The notes beneath the pieces were generated by a model that was not told the DNA's origin, did not search any database, and saw nothing but the letters and a program-made list of their open reading frames with translations. A stretch of DNA of 7,168 bases, taken from contig CAYMSA010000078.1 in the NCBI GenBank assembly GCA_964392965.1, forward strand, positions 1 to 7,168, read 5' to 3'. Below are positions 1 through 5,846 of the stretch, one piece after another. The stretch's first letter is position 1, and each line of letters opens with the position of its first letter. This stretch comes from CAYMSA01 sp964392965. Lineage in GTDB: Bacteria > Actinomycetota > Coriobacteriia > Anaerosomatales > Anaerosomataceae. A program made the position numbers and the translations under genes.

Positions 1-377
1 ACGTCAAGGTCTACGGCGGGGGAGTCTCCGAAGTCCCCTTTTTGGAGGACCTGTCGAAGATGATCGGGCAGTACGACGTCGAACGCTCCTCCGCCACCAC
101 CGGCGCTGGGAGGGGTGGCCGGTCCGTCTCCCGGCACCTGAACCGGGAGAACATCCTCGACGTCGACGCGCTGGCCGCCCTCCCACGCGGCCGCGCCATC
201 GTCTTCGCCTCCGGCACCCGCCCCACGTTGATCCGAACCCAACCCTGGATGACCAGCCCCCACGCCGAACGCGTGCGGGCGTCGATTGCCGCCCACGACC
301 CCCAAACCCAACACGCTCAGCCAGTTGCCGTGCGGGACGCTGTGCCGACGGCGGCCGTGGGGGAGTGGCCGTCATGA
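1..377 (+). CDS. TraG/VirD4-family type IV coupling protein, C-terminal fragment
   Basis: This is the C-terminal end of a conjugative coupling ATPase; the reading frame is open from base 3 and the start lies upstream of the window. Coupling proteins are hexameric inner-membrane ATPases that deliver the relaxase-DNA complex to the type IV secretion channel. The visible part begins VKVYGGGVSE, then LEDLSKMIGQYDVER and ends with LPRGRAIVFASGTRP and a tryptophan-containing segment (TQPWMTS). This is the pattern of the TraM-recognition (TraG C-terminal) domain in actinobacterial TraG proteins: a GGG strand-turn, a helix with the LSxxIG motif and a late beta strand that reports on small-molecule-like 'RxRxIxFxSGxRP' sequence. 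The Walker A and B motifs would be upstream and cannot be checked. The stop overlaps the next start as ATGA, so the two are probably translationally coupled. Assignment is by pattern recall, not by a search. Confidence 0.8.
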   Translation, partial: VKVYGGGVSEVPFLEDLSKMIGQYDVERSSATTGAGRGGRSVSRHLNRENILDVDALAALPRGRAIVFASGTRPTLIRTQPWMTSPHAERVRASIAAHDPQTQHAQPVAVRDAVPTAAVGEWPS

Positions 378-796
378 GCGACCCTGGCGACTGGGCCGAC
401 CTCGACGACGACCAGCCCCATGACGCGGCTGCCGAGCCCACGACCTACTACGCCAACGTCGACGAGTTCTTCCGCAACTTCCTCCGCCCCGTCTACCGCC
501 GCCCCATCAACGCCCGCACCACCTTCTGGGCCGCCGACTGGTGGCGCCACCCCGAAGCCGTCCTCCGCCTCGACGCCATGTGGCGCTCCTGGGAACAAGC
601 CCGCCTCGACCCCGCCACCGGCATGGCCACCTGGCTCCGCGACACCGCTGACTACCACATGGCCATCCTCACGAGCGCCCAAGGGCCCTTCGGAACCTCA
701 CAAGACACCTGCGACCCCGGAGATCCCCTCCCGTACACGCAGCCCCCATCAGAGCTCTTCAGCATCAACGACCATGTCATCCGCCCCGTGGACTGA
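374..796 (+). CDS. DUF4913 family protein
   Basis: This 140-aa soluble protein belongs by its pattern to DUF4913, a family of unknown function common in actinobacterial conjugative elements. The hallmarks are YYANVDEFFRNFLRPVYRR (about residues 24-42), the tryptophan-rich WAADWWRHPEAVLRLDAMW (about 52-70), WRSWEQARLDP, and WLRDTADYHMAIL followed by GPF. The first 22 residues are acidic and probably disordered. The ATG at 374 is chosen because it forms an ATGA overlap with the coupling-protein stop; a start three codons upstream at 365 is possible but would lie deeper inside that gene. Position directly after a TraG homologue suggests a role in, or regulation with, DNA transfer, but no biochemical function is known. 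The gene ends only 9 bp from the end of the convergently transcribed TPR gene, leaving no room for a separate terminator. Confidence 0.8.
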   Translation: MSDPGDWADLDDDQPHDAAAEPTTYYANVDEFFRNFLRPVYRRPINARTTFWAADWWRHPEAVLRLDAMWRSWEQARLDPATGMATWLRDTADYHMAILTSAQGPFGTSQDTCDPGDPLPYTQPPSELFSINDHVIRPVD

Positions 797-805
797 CAAC
801 AGAAC

Positions 806-1897
806 TCAAGGACGCTCAACAGGCGAGCGGGGAGCAGGTTCCTGAGCTGGGCTTGCATCCAATTTGCGAAGCGCCGCCTTTGCTTCCCAACCCGCGGATA
901 TGTCGCGGGAGTCGATGGCGCGCTGGTAGGCCGTGCGGGCGGCGTCGAGATTACCAGCCCCCCGCTCAAGGTGGCCAAGCCTTAGCATGGCCCTAGGTGG
1001 GATGACCCCGTCGCCGGAGTCGGTGGCGATCTGGTAGGCGACGCGGGCGGCGTCGAGATCACCGATCTGCTCCTCGAGGTAGCCGAGATGGAACGCGGCC
1101 TCAGGTACGACGCCCACATGGCCGGAGGCGGTGGCGATCTGGTAGGCGGCGCGGGCGGCGTCGAGATTCCCAGCATCCGCCTCGAGGACTCCGAGGTTGA
1201 ACGCGGCCCTAGGTGCGATGTCCACGTCGCGGGAGTCGATGGCACGTTGGAAGGCGGCGCGGGCGGCGTCGAGATTACCGGCCCCCCACTCAATGCCCCC
1301 AAGGCGAAACGCAGACTTGGGGGCATAGACGGCGTGACCAGAGTCGATGGCGCGTTGGTAGGCGGTCCGGGCGGCGTCGAGATTACGGGTCCGCTGTTCG
1401 AGGTGGCCGAGATTGAATGCCGCCCTAGGTGCGACTTTCACGTAGCCGGAGTCGATGGCACGTTGGAAGGCGGTCCGGGCGGCGTCGAGATTACCGGCCT
1501 CCCCCTCGAGGACCCCGAGATTATACGCGGCCAAAGGATCGTAGACGGCGTGACCAGAGTCGATCGCACGCTGGAAGGCGGTCCGGGCGGCGTCAAGATT
1601 ACCGGCCTCCCACTCGAGGTGGCCGAGGCCATATGCGGCCTTTCCGGCCCTCTTGGAGCGGCGGGCGAGAAGCCGGGAAACCCTCCGGGAAGCACCCGAA
1701 CGATCAGCCCCATTTTCGAGGGGGTCGAGGCGAAAGCTCGTCTCGTGAGAGTCTGTAGGGTCCTCATCTGGCCCCAGAATGTCGTTAATGGCACTGAGCG
1801 TCCGCTCAGCATCTTCCAAGCTTCGTTGCCTACGCTTGCGTTCCCCTGGAAGCGGGAAGGGTCCCCACCCGCTAGTTCTGAACGGCGTTTCAGCCAT
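806..1897 (-). CDS. Tetratricopeptide-repeat protein with seven near-identical repeats
   Basis: This 363-aa protein has no signal peptide and is probably cytosolic. Residues 1-86 are charged and likely partly disordered, with one basic helical stretch (GERKRRQRSLEDAERTLSAI, 18-37) and an RRVSRLLARRSKR segment just before the repeats. Residues 87-338 form seven 36-residue repeats without any insertion or deletion; the core is AAFNLGxLExxAGNLDAAR followed by TAYQRAIDSG, matching the TPR consensus (G8/A20-type small residues, paired helices). Residues 339-363 hold a capping helix (AKAALRKLDAS) and a proline-rich tail. TPR arrays bind proteins or peptides, so a partner-binding or sensor role is likely. 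The ATG at 1897 is chosen because AGGTGG lies about seven bases upstream; an in-frame extension to 2017 exists but overlaps the upstream gene and has low-complexity composition. It sits 16 bp after the membrane-protein gene, so the two probably share a transcript. Confidence 0.82.
   Translation of the reverse strand: MAETPFRTSGWGPFPLPGERKRRQRSLEDAERTLSAINDILGPDEDPTDSHETSFRLDPLENGADRSGASRRVSRLLARRSKRAGKAAYGLGHLEWEAGNLDAARTAFQRAIDSGHAVYDPLAAYNLGVLEGEAGNLDAARTAFQRAIDSGYVKVAPRAAFNLGHLEQRTRNLDAARTAYQRAIDSGHAVYAPKSAFRLGGIEWGAGNLDAARAAFQRAIDSRDVDIAPRAAFNLGVLEADAGNLDAARAAYQIATASGHVGVVPEAAFHLGYLEEQIGDLDAARVAYQIATDSGDGVIPPRAMLRLGHLERGAGNLDAARTAYQRAIDSRDISAGWEAKAALRKLDASPAQEPAPRSPVERP
884..1639 (-). repeat. 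Seven tandem 108-bp coding repeats (TPR array)
   Basis: Seven units of exactly 108 bp lie head to tail inside the TPR gene. The + strand marker GGCGTCGAGA (or one-base variant) recurs at 941, 1049, 1157, 1265, 1373, 1481 and 1589, a constant spacing of 108. Units differ mostly in the loop between helices (GHAVYAP, RDVDIAP, GHVGVVP and similar) while the GNLDAAR block is almost invariant, as expected from recent tandem duplication followed by selection on the frame. The repeat number could vary between strains by unequal recombination. These are coding repeats, not a CRISPR array. Confidence 0.93.
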
Positions 1898-1913
1898 GCT
1901 CACCACCTGTGCG
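1898..1913 (-). promoter_or_regulatory. Intergenic spacer with ribosome binding site for the TPR gene
   Basis: On the minus strand the 16-base spacer reads CGCACAGGTGGTGAGC and leads straight into the ATG at 1897. AGGTGG is a fair Shine-Dalgarno match with about seven bases of spacing. It fixes the TPR start and supports co-transcription with the membrane-protein gene, whose TAG stop is at 1914-1916. Confidence 0.6.
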
Positions 1914-2333
1914 CTAAACACATAACGAGGCGGCTGCGGTGGCACCCGCGGCCGCGGCGAACCCGAGCTGCACAAAAAGACTACGTCTGAGGAGCAGGAG
2001 GATCTTCCTGTTCTCAACCACCGCTGCGCGTGTGATCCACCACTGAGTCTTCTTCAGACTCCAACCCTTGTGCGCCGCCGCGACCAACGTTGCGTCTATG
2101 TCGGGATCCACGATTCGGTCAAAGATCATCAGGGAAATCGTCATCAGGACGGCAGCTGCCAGCAGCCAGGTGGCGAGGCGGTCGGTGGCGGTCGTCGTTC
2201 CCGAACTAAGGCAAGAAGCCACCAATGTTGCCGCCACTCCGGCGGCGAACGTCGCTACCAGTTTGACCGCATCAGCACGCCCGTGTTGCCCAGCAAGTTC
2301 GCGCAGGTTCTCGCTGTGCAACTCTTCGCTCAT
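1914..2333 (-). CDS. Small three-TM membrane protein, PycTM/SLATT-like layout
   Basis: This protein of about 139 aa has a short polar N-terminus (ELHSENLRELAGQHGRAD), then three predicted membrane segments at about residues 23-43, 53-71 and 118-138. The loop between segments two and three is a 45-residue soluble stretch ending in an amphipathic basic helix (RAAVVENRKILLLLRRS). This arrangement (a helix with ADxxK before TM1, a TM1-TM2 hairpin, a linker with an N-x-K-x-L-L-L-RR helix, then a final TM) resembles the Pycsar effector-type membrane proteins (PycTM/DUF5706) and related SLATT-like defence effectors, which are thought to disrupt the membrane on activation. That likeness is by layout only. 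No cyclase or nucleotide-binding gene is present beside it. Start choice is uncertain: ATG 2333 lacks a ribosome site; GTG 2345 lies six bases after CAGAAT and could be a leaderless start; a TTG at 2477 gives an unconvincing extension. It is the first gene of a pair with the TPR gene. Confidence 0.7.
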   Translation of the reverse strand: MSEELHSENLRELAGQHGRADAVKLVATFAAGVAATLVASCLSSGTTTATDRLATWLLAAAVLMTISLMIFDRIVDPDIDATLVAAAHKGWSLKKTQWWITRAAVVENRKILLLLRRSLFVQLGFAAAAGATAAASLCV

Positions 2334-2537
2334 CTTGGTCGACACGCAGTCATTCTGACATGTTCGGCCGCCGGCCCCCTCGGAGGACGCCTGCACAAGA
2401 GCCGTCCGGCTTAGTCCCGCCTTGACATCGCGGCCGCCCCGAAGCTGGCCCCGCCTCGACGCTACTGTGGCGACCAATGTCTCGCCGGTTCGTCGGCTCT
2501 CGCCCTTGTCACGACAACCGGGTCACCGTAGGTTTCT

Positions 2538-2574
2538 TGCATCTCATGCATAATTGAGTGTTACAGGCGCCCAA
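2538..2574 (-). promoter_or_regulatory. Possible promoter with palindromic operator
   Basis: In the 271-bp gene-poor stretch between the membrane-protein gene and the small zinc-knuckle gene, the minus strand has TTGGGC (2569-2574), a 16-base spacer and TATGCA (2547-2552), a weak sigma-70-like pair pointing toward the membrane/TPR genes. Overlapping the -10 is a perfect 5-bp inverted repeat, TGCATctcATGCA (2538-2550), in locally AT-richer DNA. It could bind a dimeric repressor. The 5' leader would be about 200 bases, which is long, so this is tentative. No gene is convincing elsewhere in 2334-2604. Confidence 0.25.
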
Positions 2575-2604
2575 GACAGTACGGTTGACCTTGAATAGTC
2601 GGGG

Positions 2605-2814
2605 TCACCTCACTTGGGGGGAGGTTCCACAGGCCAGACAGTTGTCAGCCTCATAAGCGGCGTGCCAAGGACAGCGATCGTCCGCGGTGACGATCGGCTT
2701 GATTTGCGCACCCGGCTTGTCGCTCACAAAGGCCTTGAGCCCCGCCATGTCGCCCTTGGGGAAAATTCCCAGGAGATCTCCATGGGCGTTCAGGACCTTG
2801 TACTTCGTGCTCAC
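2605..2814 (-). CDS. Small protein with putative CxxH/CxxC zinc knuckle
   Basis: I do not recognise this 69-aa protein. Residues 1-30 look like a small alpha/beta unit (KYKVLNAHGDLLGIFPKGD, then a helix MAGLKAFVSD), and the C-terminus carries C48-x2-H51-x7-C59-x2-C62, spacing compatible with a single zinc ion. The GTG start at 2814 is supported by a strong purine-rich ribosome site (AAAGGGGG) about five bases upstream, which argues that this is a real gene in spite of its size. It lies on the same strand as, and 128 bp downstream of, the restriction endonuclease gene, so it could be read from the same transcript or from its own promoter. A role with the restriction system or with the membrane/TPR pair is possible but not shown. 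Confidence 0.6.
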   Translation of the reverse strand: MSTKYKVLNAHGDLLGIFPKGDMAGLKAFVSDKPGAQIKPIVTADDRCPWHAAYEADNCLACGTSPQVR

Positions 2815-2935
2815 TCTCGCCCCCTTTCACTCGCCATACTCTCAGCAACGGGTGTCATCGCTGCCTCGCGACTTCACCTGCTGTATGCCCCCGGTACCCG
2901 CCGACAGAAGCAGAGAAAACTCACTACGAAGCTCC

Positions 2936-2941
2936 TGTCAA
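2936..2941 (-). promoter_or_regulatory. Isolated -35-like TTGACA upstream of the small protein
   Basis: A perfect TTGACA lies on the minus strand, two bases beyond the endonuclease stop codon and about 120 bp before the small zinc-knuckle gene. The hexamer 17 bases downstream is TTTCTC (2913-2918), a poor -10, so promoter activity is only a possibility. The 2815-2942 gap shows no clear hairpin terminator. Confidence 0.2.
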
Positions 2942-2942
2942 G

Positions 2943-3779
2943 TCAGGGTTGCGCGCGTAATGCCTCACGCTTGTACGCGGCGAGTTCCATCGCACTGATG
3001 GCGTCCGGAGGAACGAGCTGGTAATGCGCCTCTCCGACGACCTGCGGCCACCCGGACACCGGATCCTCCGTCAGCAGGAACATAACGACCTTCTGGTTGA
3101 CATCCTTGCCGACGAACTGCGTGGCCACGAGAAGCGGAATGAGGTCGGGGAACTTGTCCTTACAAAGCGCGAGGTCCTGATCCATCTGGACAACGGATTG
3201 CTTGTCTTTTCCGCCTTTTGCCTCGACGGGGATGACGTACTGGGCACCGTAGCGGTCGACGCCGAGATACACCTCGTCGGTCTCGATCTGTCCTTGGTCA
3301 ACGGTGGTCCGCCAGTGGTTCTGCAACGAGTAGCAGACAACGCCGGTGAACAGGTCGACGAGCCTGTTATAGCGGACCTTGGCGAGCAGCGCCTGCTCGG
3401 ACGACTTCACGTGCTTGGCGATCACGCCCGGCGTCGCGTCGGGCACCTTCACGACAGCATGTCCCGCTGTTGGGGTGAGGTTGTCGAGCAGTTCGGCGTC
3501 GACGGTCTCGAACGCGTACTTTGCGATGCCGCGGCCTCTGATCAGCCAGACCTGTCCCGCGGGAGCCTTCTCGGCGATGGCGGTTGGCATCGATGACCGG
3601 TAGCGATACGTGTAGACCACGTCGCCAAGATTCTTCGGAAGGGCGATGCCGAGCACGGCCGCTGCTCTCGAGATCTCCGTGCGGTCGAACTCGACTTTCG
3701 TGGCACCGGGTGTGTAGTGCTCGCGGAAGATGTGGTCGATGATCGCGCTGTACTTCCCGCCGCGCGGCTTCGCGGTCAT
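2943..3779 (-). CDS. Type II restriction endonuclease, PD-(D/E)XK superfamily
   Basis: This 278-aa protein is called the restriction enzyme partner of the upstream methyltransferase. The likely nuclease core is in the second half: E128 (SSEQALLAK), then D168 in QIETDEVYLGVD, then the strand IPVEAKGG with E186-x-K188. A D...E-x-K arrangement after a beta hairpin is the metal-binding centre of PD-(D/E)XK nucleases. Residues 1-60 (AIIDHIFREHYTPG, EISRAAAVLGIALPKNLGDVVYTYRYR) look like a helical, winged-helix-like DNA-recognition region. It would cut double-stranded DNA at sites lacking the cognate cytosine methylation. The ATG overlaps the methyltransferase TGA as ATGA, so translation is probably coupled, which makes the methyltransferase come first. 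I cannot name the subfamily or predict the recognition site. GC content looks lower here than in the flanking transfer genes. Confidence 0.82.
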   Translation of the reverse strand: MTAKPRGGKYSAIIDHIFREHYTPGATKVEFDRTEISRAAAVLGIALPKNLGDVVYTYRYRSSMPTAIAEKAPAGQVWLIRGRGIAKYAFETVDAELLDNLTPTAGHAVVKVPDATPGVIAKHVKSSEQALLAKVRYNRLVDLFTGVVCYSLQNHWRTTVDQGQIETDEVYLGVDRYGAQYVIPVEAKGGKDKQSVVQMDQDLALCKDKFPDLIPLLVATQFVGKDVNQKVVMFLLTEDPVSGWPQVVGEAHYQLVPPDAISAMELAAYKREALRAQP

Positions 3780-5179
3780 GCCGACTTCCTCCTGGGTACA
3801 CCAACACCATTCGCCGCCGCGGCTTCGGCGGCCAGCATGTCCCGGGAAACGCGCCGCGACTTGGGGATGTGGTTGTGATCAGCACCGATCCGGGCGGCGG
3901 CGTCCTTCATCGACAACCACAGCAGGTCCTCCCCGCCAAGCGGCAGCGCCTGATCGGGACGGCTGGGTACGACGCCGAGTGCGGCAATGACCGCCCCGCC
4001 GATCACACGACCCATGAGCGGGGCGACAGCGTTGCCGATCTGCCTAAACCCGTTCCATTTAGTGGCGTGGAACCGGAACCAGTCGGGGAACGAGTGGAGA
4101 CGGGCTGCCTCGCGGACAGAGATGACACGCGGCAGGGTCGGGTGGATCGGACGCGGACTGGTGAACGCGCCGCGCTCCCCACCTGTACCTGCCCGCAGCG
4201 TGTTGGACAGCCCGTCTGGGGGCAAGCGCAGAAAACGGGACACCGGTTCGACTTGACCCGGCTGGGTCGCCGCAAAGCGGGACACGGACAGTTCGGTGTG
4301 GACCGTCCGCATGGACGAAGTGAGCCACTGGGGGTCCCACACACGGGGGTGTGAGAAGTCGCCGGGATCGGGATCCAGTTCGGCGAGTCGGCGCGCGTAG
4401 ACCGACGCCGTCTGCTCCTGCCGCTCACGGGTCTTAGCAGGCAGTTTCACTTTGTCGGAGTTGAGGAGAGCCTTATAGCGGTCGAGGTCAGGTAAGTCAC
4501 CCAAGGCGTCCCACACGGATGGTCCGGGGTGTAGTTCGGTGGCGAGGGGGGACTTAGCGTGCGAACGTACTGGGCGGACAGGGCGGAATAGTGGAGCCGG
4601 GTGGGCCGCGGGTGCCGCATCGGACAAGCCTCCGATCAGAATGAGTCGACGCCTGTCTTGGGGGACGCCATAGTCAGCGGCATTCAAGATATGTGGCGGT
4701 TCCACGCGGTAGCCGGCCCGCTCGAACTTGACGATCAGGTCACTGAGCAGTTCCTTATGGGCGCCCGAGGCCATACCAGGCACGTTCTCCATCACGAAAT
4801 ATGTGGGCCGAAGTGCATCCACTAGACGGAAGAAGTGAAAGATGAGGTCGTTTCGAGCGTCATCGACCTGCCGTTTGCCGATCCACGAGAACCCTTGACA
4901 GGGTGGCCCACCCGCGACCAGATCAACGTGCCCGTCCCACCTACTGCCGGGATGGTATCGTTCCCACCCGCGTGCTGCTGAGGCGCGCAAGTCGTCTGCA
5001 GACACGTCCGTCGCCGATCTACACAGCACATCCGTAAGGGGGAAGTTCCTCTCGTGTGTCGTTGCGTGCACCGGGTCGTACTCCAACGCCGCGAGCACAT
5101 CGAAACCGGCCTGTTCCAGGCCGAGGGATAGTCCCCCAGCTCCCGCGAACAGGTCAATGGCAGCGGGGCGAAACGGCAT
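3776..5179 (-). CDS. DNA (cytosine-5)-methyltransferase
   Basis: This 467-aa enzyme transfers a methyl group from S-adenosylmethionine to C5 of cytosine in a specific site, protecting it from the partner nuclease. The C5 motifs occur in the usual order: motif I IDLFAGAGGLSLG (8-20), motif II around E33, motif IV GGPPCQGFS with catalytic C94, motif VI ENV (131-133), motif VIII QDRRR (174-178), a variable target-recognition region of about 180 residues, motif IX (SVREAARLHSFPDWF) and motif X GNAVAPL (382-388). A 65-residue tail follows motif X and looks like a helix-turn-helix (SMKDAAARIGADHNHIPKSR). I take ATG 5179 as the start: it leaves nine residues before motif I, and TACAGT lies six bases upstream, fitting a leaderless transcript. 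A TTG at 5194 is the alternative. The stop overlaps the endonuclease start. Confidence 0.95.
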   Translation of the reverse strand: MPFRPAAIDLFAGAGGLSLGLEQAGFDVLAALEYDPVHATTHERNFPLTDVLCRSATDVSADDLRASAARGWERYHPGSRWDGHVDLVAGGPPCQGFSWIGKRQVDDARNDLIFHFFRLVDALRPTYFVMENVPGMASGAHKELLSDLIVKFERAGYRVEPPHILNAADYGVPQDRRRLILIGGLSDAAPAAHPAPLFRPVRPVRSHAKSPLATELHPGPSVWDALGDLPDLDRYKALLNSDKVKLPAKTRERQEQTASVYARRLAELDPDPGDFSHPRVWDPQWLTSSMRTVHTELSVSRFAATQPGQVEPVSRFLRLPPDGLSNTLRAGTGGERGAFTSPRPIHPTLPRVISVREAARLHSFPDWFRFHATKWNGFRQIGNAVAPLMGRVIGGAVIAALGVVPSRPDQALPLGGEDLLWLSMKDAAARIGADHNHIPKSRRVSRDMLAAEAAAANGVGVPRRKSA

Positions 5180-5263
5180 AGGCGAACTGTACAAGGTCCG
5201 TGATCGAACCCCCGCCAGGGGCTCGCCACGGCAGTCGACCCGCCCGCTGGATGGGATGCTGTA
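5180..5263. promoter_or_regulatory. Divergent promoter region between methyltransferase and vsr
   Basis: This 84-bp gap must drive both the methyltransferase-endonuclease transcript (minus) and the Vsr gene (plus). On the minus strand TACAGT (5186-5191) matches the actinobacterial TANNNT -10 and sits six bases before the chosen ATG; no -35 is clear. On the plus strand GGATGGGA provides a ribosome site for vsr. The palindrome CCCCgccaGGGG lies in the middle (about 5209-5220) and could be an operator. No control (C) protein gene is visible. Confidence 0.4.
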
Positions 5264-5683
5264 GTGGTGGTGGACAGGTTGACGCCGGAGCGTAGGTCCA
5301 GGCTCATGTCGCGCGTGAAGAGCAAGAACACCGGCCCCGAGATTGCCCTACGCTCGGCGCTGCACGCGGCAGGACTGACCGGATACCGTCTCCACCGCAA
5401 GGACTTGGCCGGTTGCCCAGACCTCGCATACGGGCGGTGGAAGGTCGCAGTGTTCGTGGACGGCGAGTTCTGGCACGGCAAGAAGTTCGATCCCGACAAG
5501 GCCAGCCAGTTCTGGCGCGACAAGATCGACGCGAACACGGCGCGTGATGCTCGCGCGAACGAGGCCTTGGTCTCTGCCGGATGGACCGTCGTGCGGGTGT
5601 GGGACACAGATGTGAAAAACGACCCCGAAGCGTGCGTACGTCTCGTCCGCGATGCGCTAAATGCTCGTGGGCGCCCCTGCTAA
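5264..5683 (+). CDS. vsr: Vsr-type very-short-patch repair endonuclease
   Basis: Vsr enzymes nick DNA 5' of a thymine mispaired with guanine, starting repair of T:G mismatches made when 5-methylcytosine deaminates. The 139-aa protein shows the family pattern: RRSRLMSRVKSKNTGPEIALRSALHAAG (10-37), YRLHRKDLAGCPDLAYGRWKVAVFVDGEFWHG (41-72) with catalytic D53 and H71, then FWRDKIDANTARDARANEAL and WTVVRVWD. Relative to E. coli Vsr the zinc ligands are absent: the Cys of GCFWH is E68, the next His and Cys are K73 and F75, and the late Cys is replaced by D in VWDTD. The equivalents of T63-H64 are V65-D66. This is a zinc-less variant seen in some homologues. GTG at 5264 is chosen because GGATGGGA lies about seven bases before it; two more GTG codons follow. 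It is divergent from the methyltransferase whose deamination products it would repair. Confidence 0.9.
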   Translation: MVVDRLTPERRSRLMSRVKSKNTGPEIALRSALHAAGLTGYRLHRKDLAGCPDLAYGRWKVAVFVDGEFWHGKKFDPDKASQFWRDKIDANTARDARANEALVSAGWTVVRVWDTDVKNDPEACVRLVRDALNARGRPC

Positions 5684-5685
5684 CG

Positions 5686-5708
5686 GTCCCCGCCGGGTCT
5701 GCCGGGAC
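5686..5708 (+). terminator. Possible hairpin after vsr
   Basis: GTCCC (5686-5690) and GGGAC (5704-5708) form a GC-only stem with a 13-base loop starting three bases after the vsr stop codon. There is no T-tract, so it is a weak candidate for an actinobacterial-style terminator. The remaining 5684-5846 gap (163 bp) between the ends of the convergent vsr and coiled-coil genes shows no gene I can support. Confidence 0.22.
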
Positions 5709-5846
5709 GCCGTCGGGCGCGGGCCGGAGGAGTCAGCAGGTGCGCATCCAGCTCGACAGCCCGAAAGCCAACTTGTCCGAGCCCGGACCACGCGGAACGG
5801 ACTCACATAAGCCGAACCGTGGACAATGTCGTACAACAGGTGATTG

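Noticed and set aside
884..1639. Regular repeats that could suggest CRISPR or VNTR DNA
   Set aside because: Units of 108 bp stay in frame and encode 36-residue TPRs; there are no short repeats with unrelated spacers.
1088..1990. A 300-codon open frame on the + strand with GGAGGVEI repeats
   Set aside because: It is the antisense shadow of the 108-bp TPR repeats. The minus-strand frame gives a coherent TPR consensus and has a ribosome site.
1898..2017. N-terminal extension of the TPR protein to the start at 2017
   Set aside because: It overlaps the end of the membrane-protein gene by about 100 bp, is low in complexity, and the ATG at 1897 has a ribosome site.
2334..2477. N-terminal extension of the membrane protein from a TTG at 2477
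   Set aside because: The added 48 residues are Arg/Gly-rich without conserved appearance and there is no convincing ribosome site.
2585..2609. GGTTGACC and GGGTCACC as a terminator hairpin after the small gene
   Set aside because: Arms need a bulge to pair, there is no T-tract, and one arm overlaps the stop codon.
4822..5607. Long minus-strand open frame across the methyltransferase start and vsr
   Set aside because: It runs through two well-supported genes in other frames and has no recognisable motif; it is a high-GC shadow.
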